Positions 45,677-57,024 of a stretch of 64,000 bases of DNA are shown here, piece after piece (the first letter of the stretch is position 1; every line of letters begins with the position of its first letter). The notes under the pieces are model-generated. The model was not told where the DNA came from. It was given only the letters and a program-made list of their open reading frames with translations, and made no database searches. The stretch covers positions 1 through 64,000 of the forward strand of contig QKGS01000037.1 of assembly GCA_003250355.1 (NCBI GenBank), written 5' to 3'. The translations under genes and the position numbers were made by a program. Source of the stretch: Bacteroidota bacterium (lineage in GTDB: Bacteria > Bacteroidota > Bacteroidia > Bacteroidales > SZUA-534).

Positions 45677-46936
45677 ATGAATAGCCAATCAAAAATATCG
45701 TGTCCCAACTGCGGAAATCAGATAGATGTGCAAGATGTACTTAAGCATCAGGTTGAGGAACAAATAAAGCAAGACTACAATAAAAAGCTACTTGCTGAAA
45801 AAGATAAATATGAGCAGCAGCAAAAAAAGCTGTCTGACGATATGGCTGCATTCGAAGAAAAAAAACGTAAAGAAAACGAGCTGTTTCAGGAACGACTTGC
45901 TATGGCTTTAAAAAAAGAAGTAGCAGAGAAAGAAACTGCATTTAAGCGAAAGCTTCAGGAAGAGCAATCGGAACAGTTAAAAGCTTTGGAAAACGAGCTG
46001 AAAGAAAAATCGGAAAAAGTAAAAGAACTTCACAAGAGTACTGCTGAAATAGAACGGCTGAAACGTGAAAAAAATGAGCTTAAAGAGGCTATTGAAGCTG
46101 AAGCGCAGAAAAAACTCAACGAAACACTTGTTTCAGAAAAAGAGAAAATTCGCAAAATGGAGGAAGAAAAAAACGAACTGCGGTTTAAAGAACTTCAAAA
46201 ACAACTCGAAGACCAAAAAAAACTCACCGAAGAGATGAAACGCAAGCAAGAACAAGGCTCAATGCAAATGCAAGGAGAAATACAAGAGCTGGCAATTGAA
46301 GAATGGCTTACAACATCGTTTCCGCTCGACACTATTGAGGAGATAAAAAAAGGGGCTCGGGGTGGCGATTGCATTCAAATAGTTAATACCCGTACTGTTC
46401 AAAATTGCGGTAAAATATACTACGAGAGTAAGCGCACCAAAGATTTTCAGCCCAGCTGGATTGAAAAATTCAAAGCCGATATTCGCGACAAAGGAGCCGA
46501 TACAGGTGTGCTTGTTACAGAGGCTATGCCATCAGATATGGAACGTATGGGAATGAAAGATGGAATATGGATATGTACATACGAGGAGTTCAAAAGCCTA
46601 TGTTTTGTGTTACGAGATACAGTAATAAAACTAAACAATGCAATAGCATCGCAGGAAAACAAAGGCGACAAAATGCATATGCTGTACGATTATCTTACCA
46701 GCAATTCATTCCGTATGCAGGTTGAAGCCATTGTTGAAGGGTTTACTCAAATGAAAGCCGACCTTGATAAGGAAAAAAATGCTATGCAGCGCATATGGAA
46801 ACAACGCGAAAAACAAATTGAAAAAGTTATTTCAAATACAATTGATATGCATGCATCAATTAAAGGCATTGCAGGGAATGCAATTCAGGCTGTTAAAGCT
46901 CTGGAATTAACTACTGATGACGACTTTATCGACTAA
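45677..46936 (+). CDS. DUF2130 domain-containing protein
   Basis: Coiled coil, then GEIQELAIEEWLTTSFPLDTIEEIKKGARGGDCIQIVNTR...KIYYESKRTKDFQPSWIEKFKADIR. Confidence 0.9.
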   Translation: MNSQSKISCPNCGNQIDVQDVLKHQVEEQIKQDYNKKLLAEKDKYEQQQKKLSDDMAAFEEKKRKENELFQERLAMALKKEVAEKETAFKRKLQEEQSEQLKALENELKEKSEKVKELHKSTAEIERLKREKNELKEAIEAEAQKKLNETLVSEKEKIRKMEEEKNELRFKELQKQLEDQKKLTEEMKRKQEQGSMQMQGEIQELAIEEWLTTSFPLDTIEEIKKGARGGDCIQIVNTRTVQNCGKIYYESKRTKDFQPSWIEKFKADIRDKGADTGVLVTEAMPSDMERMGMKDGIWICTYEEFKSLCFVLRDTVIKLNNAIASQENKGDKMHMLYDYLTSNSFRMQVEAIVEGFTQMKADLDKEKNAMQRIWKQREKQIEKVISNTIDMHASIKGIAGNAIQAVKALELTTDDDFID

Positions 46937-47392
46937 TTAATAATTTCCTACATACGACACTACAACTGATATACAACCCGGGCTTGCTTTTGCAAATGAT
47001 ATTGCAAGATAATAAACCTGGGTTTTTGCACAGAAAAAATCAAAAGCATCATAAGTAGAACCATCATCGGAATCGTAGTTGCTGCCGTATGGTTTTGTAA
47101 AATCAAACAATTTCAGAACAGGTTCATCGCTTACAGCTGAATCTTTTTTAATACTAAAACGGTAGTGAGTCCCTTTATTTAAAAGTATTGAAAATTCTTC
47201 TTCAGGTGGTTTTTTCGGGTTTCCTTCCTCTTCGAATCTAACCCGGTAATCTTTCAAATACTTTGCATCGCCAATGCCTGTAACTATAACATCGGTCAAT
47301 GCTCTTCCACATTGAGCATCAACTTCATTTGCAGTAAGCGAAACAAATGCAAAAATTATTAATAACAGAATCTTCTTTGAAATATTTATCAT
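46937..47392 (-). CDS. hypothetical exported protein
   Basis: Signal peptide-like N-terminus; 151 aa. Confidence 0.65.
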   Translation of the reverse strand: MINISKKILLLIIFAFVSLTANEVDAQCGRALTDVIVTGIGDAKYLKDYRVRFEEEGNPKKPPEEEFSILLNKGTHYRFSIKKDSAVSDEPVLKLFDFTKPYGSNYDSDDGSTYDAFDFFCAKTQVYYLAISFAKASPGCISVVVSYVGNY

Positions 47393-47480
47393 AGATGACT
47401 AAATTACCAATTCATTTTTTAAATGAAAAAAAAATTTATTAACCGATTTCTAATAATGTTGAAAAGCAATTATTTCATGA

Positions 47481-48570
47481 CTACTCCCCGCCATACTCCA
47501 TCAAAAACGCCTTAATAAACGGGTTTAATCCACCATCGAGAACCGCCTGAACATTCGATGTTTCACATCCTGTTCTAACATCTTTCACCAGTTTGTAGGG
47601 GTGTAGCACATAACTCCTTATTTGCGAACCCCACTCTATTTTTTTCTTTTTCCCCTCAATTATTGCTTTCTCTTCCTGACGCTTTCTAAGCTCAAGCTCA
47701 TACAATTGCGATTTCAATAATCTAATGGCATTCTCTTTATTTTGCAATTGCGACCGGCTCTCTGTATTTTCAATTACAATACCCGATGGTTCATGATGCA
47801 ACCTTACACCTGTTTCAACCTTGTTAACATTCTGTCCTCCGGCTCCACTAGAGCGAAAAGTATCCCACCTAATATCGCCTGGATTTACCTGTATATCAAT
47901 ATTATCATCAACCAGTGGCGACACAAATACCGACGAGAACGTAGTTTGTCGCTTTCCCTGAGCGTTAAATGGTGATATTCTAACTAACCTGTGTACTCCA
48001 CTTTCTCCTTTCAAATATCCATATGCATATTCGCCCGATATTTCAAGAGTTACTGTTTTTACACCTGCCTCATCGCCTGCCTGATATGCCAGCTCACGAA
48101 CCTTGTACCCATTACTTTCGCCCCAACGTATATACATTCGCATAAGTATTTCTGTCCAATCAAGGCTTTCGGTTCCTCCTGCTCCCGAATTAAGCTTAAC
48201 TACCGCACTCAAAGCATCCTCTTCCCTACGAAGCATATTTTTCGATTCCAAATCTTCAAGCAATTCAATTGATTTATTATACTGCTCTTGAATTTCATCC
48301 TCATTAACTTCACCTTCCTTAAAAAAATCGAAAAGTACCTGCAAATCGTCAACCGTACTATTAACCTCATCGTAAGCCGTAATCCAGCTTTTTATACGGT
48401 TCACTTTTTTCATCTGTTCCTCTGCCTCTTTCGGATTATCCCAAAATGTCGGATCTTCTGTTTTTTGCTGTTCCTCGTCTAATTCAATTTTCTTCCCATC
48501 ATAGTCAAAGATACCTCCTTAACGCATCCTTGCGCTCTATCAGCTCTCTGTATTGCTCTGGTGAAACCAT
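47481..48570 (-). CDS. prfB: peptide chain release factor 2 with programmed +1 frameshift
   Basis: GGQ motif SSGAGGQNVNKVETGVRLHH; upstream zero-frame ORF ATG at 48570 and canonical AGGAGG TAT CTT TGA C frameshift site (48505-48519). Confidence 0.95.
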
Positions 48571-48639
48571 TTATATATTGTTTAAAGTGTAATTAATTAG
48601 CGTCAAAAATACTTATTATGTACTGATTTCCTAAAGATA

Positions 48640-49092
48640 TTACAAAATGCTTTCAACAGCTTTTATAATCAGATTATGCTCAAAACCTCTCGAAGCCAAA
48701 AATCGAATTAACTTTGCTTTTCGCATATATTGGTCTTCTTCATCTAATAATCTATTTTTCTTTTCAAGCTCTTCTAAAGCTTTCGCAAAATATTCATTCT
48801 CATTAATGCTTTGCAATGCTGAATTAATAGTTGCAGAGCTTACCCCTTTCTGCTTAAGCATATACGATATTTTTTGCTTACCCCACGAATTAAATCGAAA
48901 CTTATCTTTAACATATGCTTCAGCAAAGCGCCCATCGTCAATAAACCTTTCATTATAAAGTATATCAATAATTTTTTGGCTTTCAATTTCTGACACTCCC
49001 CACTTTTTAAGCTTCTCCAATATATCGTAAGAACATTGTTCTGCGCGACTGCATATTGTCATCGCTTTACTTAATGCTTTTTTATACTCCAT
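48640..49092 (-). CDS. recX: RecX-family regulatory protein
   Basis: ALSKAMTICSRAEQCSYDILEKLKKWGVSE...FIDDGRFAEAYVKDKFRFNSWGKQKISYMLKQKGV. Confidence 0.88.
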   Translation of the reverse strand: MEYKKALSKAMTICSRAEQCSYDILEKLKKWGVSEIESQKIIDILYNERFIDDGRFAEAYVKDKFRFNSWGKQKISYMLKQKGVSSATINSALQSINENEYFAKALEELEKKNRLLDEEDQYMRKAKLIRFLASRGFEHNLIIKAVESIL

Positions 49093-49958
49093 TACAATGT
49101 TGCTTTTATCATTCTGTCATTTCCAAACAAATCTTTACGCAACTCTACATTATTGTAACCCATATTATATAACATATTAACAGTTTCAACACCAAAAGCA
49201 CGATTAATTTCATAAAACAAAAATCCGCCATTATTAATATTAAACTTTCCCCATTCTGCAATTTTTCTGTAAAATATCAATGGGTCACTATCTTCTACAA
49301 ACAATGCCAAATGAGGCTCTCTATTAACCACATTAGCCTCCATTTCAACCTTTTCGGAATTTCTAACATAAGGCGGATTACTAACTACAATATCAAACTT
49401 GCCATAGCCGCTCATAAAATCATTGCTCAAAGCATTTTCATTTAAAAATGTTATTTCAGCACCAATATTTTTCGCATTATACATTGCTGTTTCTAATGCC
49501 TTATTTGAAATATCAACACCGGTAACATTCCAGCCTGGCCTGTTCTTTTTCAACGAAATTGCAATGGCTCCGCTTCCTGTACCAATATCAATTATTCTCT
49601 TATTCTCACCTTCAATATCTGAAAGAATCCAGTCTACAAGTTCTTCGGTCTCTTGCCGCGGTATCAAAACATTGCTATTTACTATGAAGTTATTTTCATA
49701 AAAATGTGAATATCCAAGTATATGCTGAATAGGTTCCCAATTATATAGTCGCTCTACAATTTGTCCTATTCTATTTTCATCACATGGTCCAATTATGCTT
49801 TCTGAAAATGCCAACACACTGGTTCGTTTTAACTTACAAACGTCATAAAAAATCATAAAAATAAACTCATCAATCTCACCCTTTGGATACAGATTTATTA
49901 GTTTTGCATGAATTTCTTTTTTTATTTCCGCAATTGTCTTCATGTTGCAAAAATACAA
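49092..49958 (-). CDS. prmC: peptide chain release factor N5-glutamine methyltransferase
   Basis: PIQHILGYSHFYENNFIVNSNVLIPRQETEELV...IDIGTGSGAIAISLKK...IVVSNPPYV. Confidence 0.93.
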   Translation of the reverse strand: MYFCNMKTIAEIKKEIHAKLINLYPKGEIDEFIFMIFYDVCKLKRTSVLAFSESIIGPCDENRIGQIVERLYNWEPIQHILGYSHFYENNFIVNSNVLIPRQETEELVDWILSDIEGENKRIIDIGTGSGAIAISLKKNRPGWNVTGVDISNKALETAMYNAKNIGAEITFLNENALSNDFMSGYGKFDIVVSNPPYVRNSEKVEMEANVVNREPHLALFVEDSDPLIFYRKIAEWGKFNINNGGFLFYEINRAFGVETVNMLYNMGYNNVELRKDLFGNDRMIKATL

Positions 49959-50025
49959 TTTGAAATTTATCTGATAAATATAATTTGCCGGTATATTTAT
50001 TCGGCACTATCTCATTTTTCTTTTT

Positions 50026-51072
50026 ATGATTTCAGAACAATTTGATAAAATAATAATGCGCCGATGTATAGAGTTGGCAAAAATGGGAATGGGCTATGTA
50101 GCTCCTAATCCGATGGTTGGTTCTGTAATAGTACATAACAATAAAATAATTGGCGAAGGATACCATAAAAAATACGGTGAAGCCCATGCAGAAGTTAACG
50201 CCATAAATTCGGTTATTAACAAATCGCTTTTAACCGAGTCAACTATATATGTAACCCTTGAACCATGTGCTCATTTCGGGAAAACACCTCCATGTGCCGA
50301 TTTGATTATTAAGCACAAAATACCAAATATAGTAATTGGCATGAAAGACCCGTTTGCAAAAGTAAACGGCTTAGGAATTGAAAAACTAAAAAATGCCGGC
50401 TGCTCTGTTAAAGTTGGAATTCTTGAAAATGAATGTAAAATACTAAACAAACCTTTTATAACTTTTCACGAAAAACAACGTCCATACATAATTCTTAAAT
50501 GGGCACAAACACTCGATGGTTTTATTGACAAAGAACGAGATAAAAACTCAAAACAATTACCAAATTGGATAACCGATGAAGTATGTAGAGCAATGGTACA
50601 CAAATGGAGAGCCGAATCGCAGGGAATTATGGCCGGCCCTAATACAATTATTACCGATAACCCAAAGCTAAATGTACGATCGTGGAAAGGCAATCAACCT
50701 ATCCGGTTAATAATAGATCGCTATCTTCGACTTCCGCAAGAGTTACATATATTTGACAAATCGCAGGAAACTTGGGTCTTTAATACCAAAAAAGATGATA
50801 AAAATGATAATTTATATCATATTAAGATATCTGAAAATGGTTTTATTGAAAAAATATTTTCATATTTACACACTAAGAATATTCAGTCGGTTTTTGTTGA
50901 AGGTGGGGGTCTGATACATCAAACACTGATAAATTCAGATTTATGGGATGAAGCTCGTATTTTTACAGGAAATGTATCTTTCAAAAACGGTGTTAAAGCC
51001 CCAAAAATCAACGGAGAAGTAATAACTACTAAAAAAATAAATACCAATAATTTGACTATTATCCATAAATAG
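50026..51072 (+). CDS. ribD: riboflavin biosynthesis deaminase/reductase
   Basis: YVAPNPMVGSVIV...YGEAHAEVNAI...TLEPCAHFGKTPPCADLI; C-terminal RibD_C. Confidence 0.95.
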   Translation: MISEQFDKIIMRRCIELAKMGMGYVAPNPMVGSVIVHNNKIIGEGYHKKYGEAHAEVNAINSVINKSLLTESTIYVTLEPCAHFGKTPPCADLIIKHKIPNIVIGMKDPFAKVNGLGIEKLKNAGCSVKVGILENECKILNKPFITFHEKQRPYIILKWAQTLDGFIDKERDKNSKQLPNWITDEVCRAMVHKWRAESQGIMAGPNTIITDNPKLNVRSWKGNQPIRLIIDRYLRLPQELHIFDKSQETWVFNTKKDDKNDNLYHIKISENGFIEKIFSYLHTKNIQSVFVEGGGLIHQTLINSDLWDEARIFTGNVSFKNGVKAPKINGEVITTKKINTNNLTIIHK

Positions 51073-51133
51073 CATTAAATTAGCAAGTATTAAATTAAGG
51101 AATTTAGTTTTTAAACTATTTAAACATTTAACT

Positions 51134-51919
51134 ATGAACAAGATTTCAAGTTTCATACTTATTGTAACTATCCTTTTTTCTGTTAGCGCACAAGGACAAA
51201 TTGCCAGAGGAAATGGAAAAATTAAGTCAGAAACCCGCACATATAGTGATTTTACAGAAGTTGTAGCAATAGGTAACTTTGATTTATATCTTACCAGAGG
51301 TGAAAAAGTGGGGGTAAGAATAGATACTGACGAAAACCTTGTGAACTTTTTTCAAACAAGAACCGAAGGTAATATTCTATTCATAGAAATGTTGGCAGAG
51401 GTTAGAAAATTCAAAGACCTAAGCGTTTATTTATCGGTTGATGAACTAACTAAGATATCGGCACTAGGGTCAGTTCGTTTACTGTCAGATGAAGCACTTC
51501 AATTTGAAAATCTTGACATTACCTGTGGCGATGGCTCATTGGTTGAACTCAATCTATCGGCCAATAATCTTTCGATAAACTTTACCGATTTTGCTAATGC
51601 TGTATTAAAAGGGTCTACAAAAAACCTTATAATGAAATGTAGCGATGAATCTATAATTAATGCTTTTGGACTAACTACTCATAATTGCCACCTTACTACA
51701 TCGGGGTATTCAGAAGTTCGAATTAATGTAAGCGACGAAATTCAAATAAAAGCAACCGGTCAGAGTAATGTATATTATACCGGGAATGCTCGCATTACTG
51801 AGCGTATTTTTTCTAGCGCAGGTTTTGTTGTAAAACGTATGTCGGTATCGGCTGATGATATGGAAAGCGACAAAGACAATGAAGCAGCAGAAGAGAGAAA
51901 AGAAAAAAGAGAAAAATAA
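51134..51919 (+). CDS. DUF2807 (head GIN) domain protein
   Basis: GKIKSETRTYSDFTEVVAIGNFDLYLTRGEKVGVRIDTDENLVNF...; autotransporter-adhesin-like repeats. Confidence 0.85.
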   Translation: MNKISSFILIVTILFSVSAQGQIARGNGKIKSETRTYSDFTEVVAIGNFDLYLTRGEKVGVRIDTDENLVNFFQTRTEGNILFIEMLAEVRKFKDLSVYLSVDELTKISALGSVRLLSDEALQFENLDITCGDGSLVELNLSANNLSINFTDFANAVLKGSTKNLIMKCSDESIINAFGLTTHNCHLTTSGYSEVRINVSDEIQIKATGQSNVYYTGNARITERIFSSAGFVVKRMSVSADDMESDKDNEAAEERKEKREK

Positions 51920-52008
51920 TTCTATTTTATTGTAATAATATTTGCATTAAATTAAAAAAGCAGTATATTTGCACCCGCAATACAGACAATAAACATTGAA
52001 AAATATAT

Positions 52009-52081
<73 letters not shown>

Positions 52082-52204
52082 CTAAAAGAAACCTTGATGC
52101 AAATCAAGGTTTTTTTATTTTATACCAACCAATATTTAAGTACTTAGGTATAAACCAAACAGTTGGTTGGAATAATAAGGTTCTATTCGAGAATTATACT
52201 CTGC

Positions 52205-54097
52205 TCAAATCTTAAAATAACCTATAACATCTTTCAAGTTCATAGCCTGCGACTCCAGCTCTTGGGCATTAGCCGATAATTGTTCACTTGCTGCGGCATT
52301 TTGCTGTGTTACACTATTTAATTGTTGAATAGAATCGTTCACCTGACTTACCCCATTCGCCTGTTCTTTACTTGCTGCCGATATTTCTTGCACCAAGCTA
52401 TTAGTTCGTTGAACATTAGGCAAAGCCTGATCCATTTGTTTGCCTGAATCTTCCGATAGTAATAAATTCTCTTTTGCCAAACTTACTATCTCATCGGCCG
52501 CTTCCTTGCTTTTCTCTGCCAGTTTTCTTACCTCGGCTGCAACTACGGCAAAACCTTTTCCATGTTCACCGGCTCGTGCAGCTTCTACTGCAGCATTTAA
52601 TGCAAGTATATTGGTTTGTGAAGCTATTTCGTTTATTACCTGTATTTTAGTTGTTATTTCTCGCTGCGCTACAATTGCCTTTTCCGAAATCTGCTTAACT
52701 TTTACTATATTTTCAAGTGTTTGAGCTGAGTTTTTCTCTGTCTGCACTGAGTTGTCGGTATTTTGTTCAATATTTGAGGCTATCTGTTCCATAGTAGAAG
52801 AAACCTCTTCAACCGATGCTGCCTGCTCATTGGCGCTTTGCGACAATTGTACCGATGAGTCGCTCAATTGCTCGCTTGCCGATGAAATACTTTGTGCACT
52901 CTCAATAACATTGCCAACTATTTCCTGAAGCATTATACTCATATCAGACAATGAAGCAGCCAACTCTCCCACCTCATCTTTTTGATCAATATTGAGTTCT
53001 GCATTTAAATTCCCTGAAGCTATCTCTTTAGCAAAGGCTACCCCTTTTTGCAACGAATCGGAAATACCCTTTGCAATAAATTGTATTGCAATTACAAAAA
53101 CTGTTAAACCTACAATAATTGCTATTAGCAATGAAAGAATCATTTTATTAACCTGCTTCTGAAAATCAGACTCATAAATTGTTGCCGATACATACGATTC
53201 AATAACATCAATATACTTAAAATACTGAAACTTTCTCTTCCCTTCCCACAAGTAAGTTGTCTTCCCTTCTTTTTTACCCGATTCAACTATTTGCTTAAAA
53301 AATTCAGCCTCGGCAAAATTTTCGCCCTCCTTCGATGGGTGAATAACAAATGTTCCTTCGCTATCAATCATATACGGATATCCTGTTTCGTAAAATTTCT
53401 TTGATTTAAATACTTCTTTTAATTGACTTAAATCTTTCTCTTTTACACCTACATATAATATACCTTCAATTTTACCATTAACATACAACGGCTTATAGGC
53501 AGTAGTATACCAATCGTTTACTACATAAGCTCTACCGTAATATGTTTCGCCTGAAAGTACTTTCTGAATCACCGGCGATGAATTTGGTATATATGTACCT
53601 ACTGCCCTTTCTCCATCGAGTTTTTTTACATTTGTTGATATTCGTAAAAACCCCTGAGGTATTCTCTGAAATATGGTTGCTGTACCTCCTGCATTTTTCT
53701 GTATCTCATCAACAATTCTAAAATCGTTCTGTAATGGTATTCCTCCGATAGTCCACTCTTTTACTTCAACTTCTGATAGCTCATTTGTTACTTGGTTTAC
53801 CACTTTATATTGTACTTTCTTTCTTGCATTAGGAATAATTCTTCCATAACCTGAAAAGTGTTCATCGGCATAAACCATACTCAAATTTACCATTCGCTGT
53901 GAAGCCTTTAATTCCTGTCCAACTAAAAGGCTTAGGTTTTCAACTTCTTCATTCATTAAAAAATCCGCATCATTTAGCATTCGCATTCGCTGGGTTGAGA
54001 TAATATATGTTCCTAACGAACCTAATACTATCAATCCTAATACTGTAACAACAATATTAAGACGTAATCCAATTTTAATATCTTTTAACCTTTTCAT
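52205..54097 (-). CDS. methyl-accepting chemotaxis protein with Cache-type sensor domain
   Basis: Periplasmic Cache-like region, HAMP, and [43 protein letters not shown]. Confidence 0.93.
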   Translation of the reverse strand: MKRLKDIKIGLRLNIVVTVLGLIVLGSLGTYIISTQRMRMLNDADFLMNEEVENLSLLVGQELKASQRMVNLSMVYADEHFSGYGRIIPNARKKVQYKVVNQVTNELSEVEVKEWTIGGIPLQNDFRIVDEIQKNAGGTATIFQRIPQGFLRISTNVKKLDGERAVGTYIPNSSPVIQKVLSGETYYGRAYVVNDWYTTAYKPLYVNGKIEGILYVGVKEKDLSQLKEVFKSKKFYETGYPYMIDSEGTFVIHPSKEGENFAEAEFFKQIVESGKKEGKTTYLWEGKRKFQYFKYIDVIESYVSATIYESDFQKQVNKMILSLLIAIIVGLTVFVIAIQFIAKGISDSLQKGVAFAKEIASGNLNAELNIDQKDEVGELAASLSDMSIMLQEIVGNVIESAQSISSASEQLSDSSVQLSQSANEQAASVEEVSSTMEQIASNIEQNTDNSVQTEKNSAQTLENIVKVKQISEKAIVAQREITTKIQVINEIASQTNILALNAAVEAARAGEHGKGFAVVAAEVRKLAEKSKEAADEIVSLAKENLLLSEDSGKQMDQALPNVQRTNSLVQEISAASKEQANGVSQVNDSIQQLNSVTQQNAAASEQLSANAQELESQAMNLKDVIGYFKI

Positions 54098-54132
54098 TTT
54101 TATAAATATTTAAGCCGTACGGCTGTTATTAA

Positions 54133-55242
54133 TTAACTTTTATATTTATTACCTACCGAAATGCCAACACCCACACTATGTAAACTGTAGTGTTGATGAG
54201 TATACGTATAGTACATCATAAATGTTGATAGTTTTACTCTTAGCCCAGCTTTTATGTTCAATGAACTCTCCTTTGTATTAATATTTACCGGATTAACATC
54301 AACCCCTGCTGTTTGTAATAAATTCGACGACAAACCATATTCAATAATCGGATAATTACCCTTTAACCCCGCATTAAAAGTAGCATTACTAAAACCAACT
54401 CCAACAAACGGATGTACAACCGAAAATGAAGCTCCAATTAATATTTCACCACCAATCGATGACATTTGCAAATTAAAACTCTGCCCTTCCCATATTCCCG
54501 GTTGTTCATTATCAACAACAGTAACTCCCTGCTCGCTAAAGTATTGTGGAGTAAGACTAATTTCTGTTCCTTGAATACCTGAATAAAATCTGGAATAATT
54601 CACTGATACTGACATTTCAAAAAACGGAATATCTCTTACTCCCGGAATCCACTGTACTATATTATGCTTAGCGCCTACTCCCCACATATATGTTTTCTGA
54701 AAACTAAACCCATTATCATAAGCAAACATATTATTAATAATTGTTTTTGTTTCCGGTATCAATCTAACAGTAAGCTCAGTTCCTTTGGGCAAACCAATAC
54801 TACCCTGAATTGCCATGGAAGCTCCTTTATCTAATCCAAAGCCATTCAAAGCAGGAAAGGTAAGAGGTAATCCAATATTACCTGTTGCAAATATATTTCG
54901 TGTAATTAATGGCGTTACAAATGATTTATCGGCACTTATTGTTGGCGCTTTTGTCCCTAATATTAAATAGTTACTACCTAATAAGCCTATTGTATTAAAG
55001 TAATGATCGCTTGTTGGGATATTTACCAAAGTAGCATTTATTGATATGTCAAAACCCAATGTATTGTATACAGCGGCAGTATTATTCCACCCTCCAGACA
55101 TTCCTGTCGATAATGCTTTGGCAAACGGGTTTATATATGACTCCAAATATGGCGATAATTCACTAACCCTAAACTTATCGGTTTGGGATATAAGCGACAG
55201 ATGAATTAAAAATATTATTGTAAATATTACCACTCTTAACAT
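54133..55242 (-). CDS. outer-membrane beta-barrel-like protein (DUF6588-like)
   Basis: Signal peptide; LSTGMSGGWNNTAAVYNTLGFDISINATLVNIP...MAIQGSIGLPKGTELTVRLIPE. Confidence 0.65.
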   Translation of the reverse strand: MLRVVIFTIIFLIHLSLISQTDKFRVSELSPYLESYINPFAKALSTGMSGGWNNTAAVYNTLGFDISINATLVNIPTSDHYFNTIGLLGSNYLILGTKAPTISADKSFVTPLITRNIFATGNIGLPLTFPALNGFGLDKGASMAIQGSIGLPKGTELTVRLIPETKTIINNMFAYDNGFSFQKTYMWGVGAKHNIVQWIPGVRDIPFFEMSVSVNYSRFYSGIQGTEISLTPQYFSEQGVTVVDNEQPGIWEGQSFNLQMSSIGGEILIGASFSVVHPFVGVGFSNATFNAGLKGNYPIIEYGLSSNLLQTAGVDVNPVNINTKESSLNIKAGLRVKLSTFMMYYTYTHQHYSLHSVGVGISVGNKYKS

Positions 55243-55334
55243 ACTGATATTTTTAAGTGAATTACTAAATTTACAAAAAAATAAGCATTATTAAATGTTA
55301 CATTTACTTTTATTTGCCTTATTAACAGAGATAT

Positions 55335-55982
55335 ATGTACAATATTCATACACATATAGCAGGTAGTAATAAATCGATATTGAATATTGAAACAATAAAT
55401 GATGTAGTTCCTGAATTTTATTTTTCAATAGGGTTACACCCATGGTATATAGAGGCAACAAATCAAACGCATTTTTTTAATCAAATAAGAAAGCTATGCT
55501 GTTATAAAAATATGCTTGCTGTTGGGGAGTGTGGAATTGACCGTGTATGCAAGGTGGATATTAATTTGCAGAAAAAGGTATTTTTAAAACATATTGAAAT
55601 TGCAAACAAATACAATAAACCAATAATAATACATTGTGTAAAAGCATATTCCGATTTTATTGAAATTATTAAAACCGGCATAAACAAAACACCATGGGTG
55701 TTTCACGGTTTCAATTCTAATTTTGACATTGCTCAAAAACTTATTGAAAAAAAATGTTACTTATCGTTTGGGTCTCAATTACTAAAAAGTTCGAAGCTAC
55801 AGGATACTTTTAAAAAAGTGCCAACTGAAAAAATATTTCTTGAAACTGACACATATAATGTTGACATAGTGGAATTATACTGTTTTGCGGCAAAAATTAA
55901 AGAAATATCTGCTATTAAATTGGCAAAACAGATTGATAATAATTTCAATGAATTATTCCTACCAAAACCCTCTGAACTTTAA
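55335..55982 (+). CDS. TatD-family hydrolase
   Basis: NIHTHIAG...SIGLHPWYI...AVGECGIDRV...KPIIIHCVKAYSDFIEI...FLETDTYN. Confidence 0.88.
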   Translation: MYNIHTHIAGSNKSILNIETINDVVPEFYFSIGLHPWYIEATNQTHFFNQIRKLCCYKNMLAVGECGIDRVCKVDINLQKKVFLKHIEIANKYNKPIIIHCVKAYSDFIEIIKTGINKTPWVFHGFNSNFDIAQKLIEKKCYLSFGSQLLKSSKLQDTFKKVPTEKIFLETDTYNVDIVELYCFAAKIKEISAIKLAKQIDNNFNELFLPKPSEL

Positions 55983-56021
55983 ACTATACAAGCATATACA
56001 ATAAAAAAAAACAAGCTACTT

Positions 56022-56759
56022 TTGCAAAAAAAACAGAAAATGGAATATTGGTTGAGTAGAACAGAACAGCTTGTGGGAGAAGAAAAACTGGCTATTTTAA
56101 AAAACAAAAATGTGCTTATAGTTGGTCTTGGCGGTGTTGGAGCATACGCTGCCGAAATGATATGCCGAGCAGGAATTAGCAACATGACTGTGGTAGATGG
56201 CGACACTATTAACCCTTCAAATATTAACCGCCAGCTACCGGCACTAACCTCAACCGTTGGAAAAACTAAAGCCAATGTAATGGCCGACAGACTTAAGGAT
56301 ATTAACCCTCAACTTAATCTGCGAGTTGTTAGCGAATATATGACCGAAGATAAAATTGAAGAACTGGTTGTTTCTGAAAAGTACGATTATGTAATTGATG
56401 CTATCGACACTATTTCGCCCAAAGTTCAACTAATTGTCAGTTGCCTAAAGAATAATGTAAAAGTAATTAGTTCTATGGGTGCCGGAGGTAAATTTGATGT
56501 ATCTATTGTTAAAGTTACCGACCTAAAAAAATCATACAATTGCCGCCTTGCCCGAAACATTCGCAAACGACTTACCAAATTCAAAATAAAAGGGGGATTT
56601 CCGGTAGTTTTTTCACCCGAAGATGTTGACGATAGTTGCATTATAGAAACCGAAGGCGAACGTAATAAAAAATCGACAGTAGGTACTATTTCGTATATGC
56701 CGGCTGTGTTTGGAATAAATTGTGCCGCTTATGTTATTAACCACTTTTTAAACGAATAA
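56022..56759 (+). CDS. tcdA: tRNA threonylcarbamoyladenosine dehydratase (ThiF/E1-like)
   Basis: LSRTEQLVGEEKLAILKNKNVLIVGLGGVGAYAAEMICRAGI...NINRQLPALTSTVGKTKA. Confidence 0.92.
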   Translation: MQKKQKMEYWLSRTEQLVGEEKLAILKNKNVLIVGLGGVGAYAAEMICRAGISNMTVVDGDTINPSNINRQLPALTSTVGKTKANVMADRLKDINPQLNLRVVSEYMTEDKIEELVVSEKYDYVIDAIDTISPKVQLIVSCLKNNVKVISSMGAGGKFDVSIVKVTDLKKSYNCRLARNIRKRLTKFKIKGGFPVVFSPEDVDDSCIIETEGERNKKSTVGTISYMPAVFGINCAAYVINHFLNE

Positions 56760-57024
56760 ACATTTCTGCCTATTAAGGAATTTTTTCTTTATTATTTTCA
56801 CTTATGTAACATTTGTTACATTTCGCCCTAATTTTTTTTTGTAATTTTGTATTATAAATCTGAGTTGAAGGAGTAACTCTGCCAGCAAAGATGAAAACAT
56901 ATTAATAATTCGGATTCGAAGGGAATAGAGCTAAAAAACCTGACGAAAAAGAGAAAACAATTATACCACTAACTCTTTGGTATAATATTTTCCCTACCCT
57001 GCGATTCCACTAATATTTATTTAA

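Noticed and set aside
52205-54097. MCP as a novel sensor
   Set aside because: Standard Cache-HAMP-MCP architecture; nothing unusual seen.
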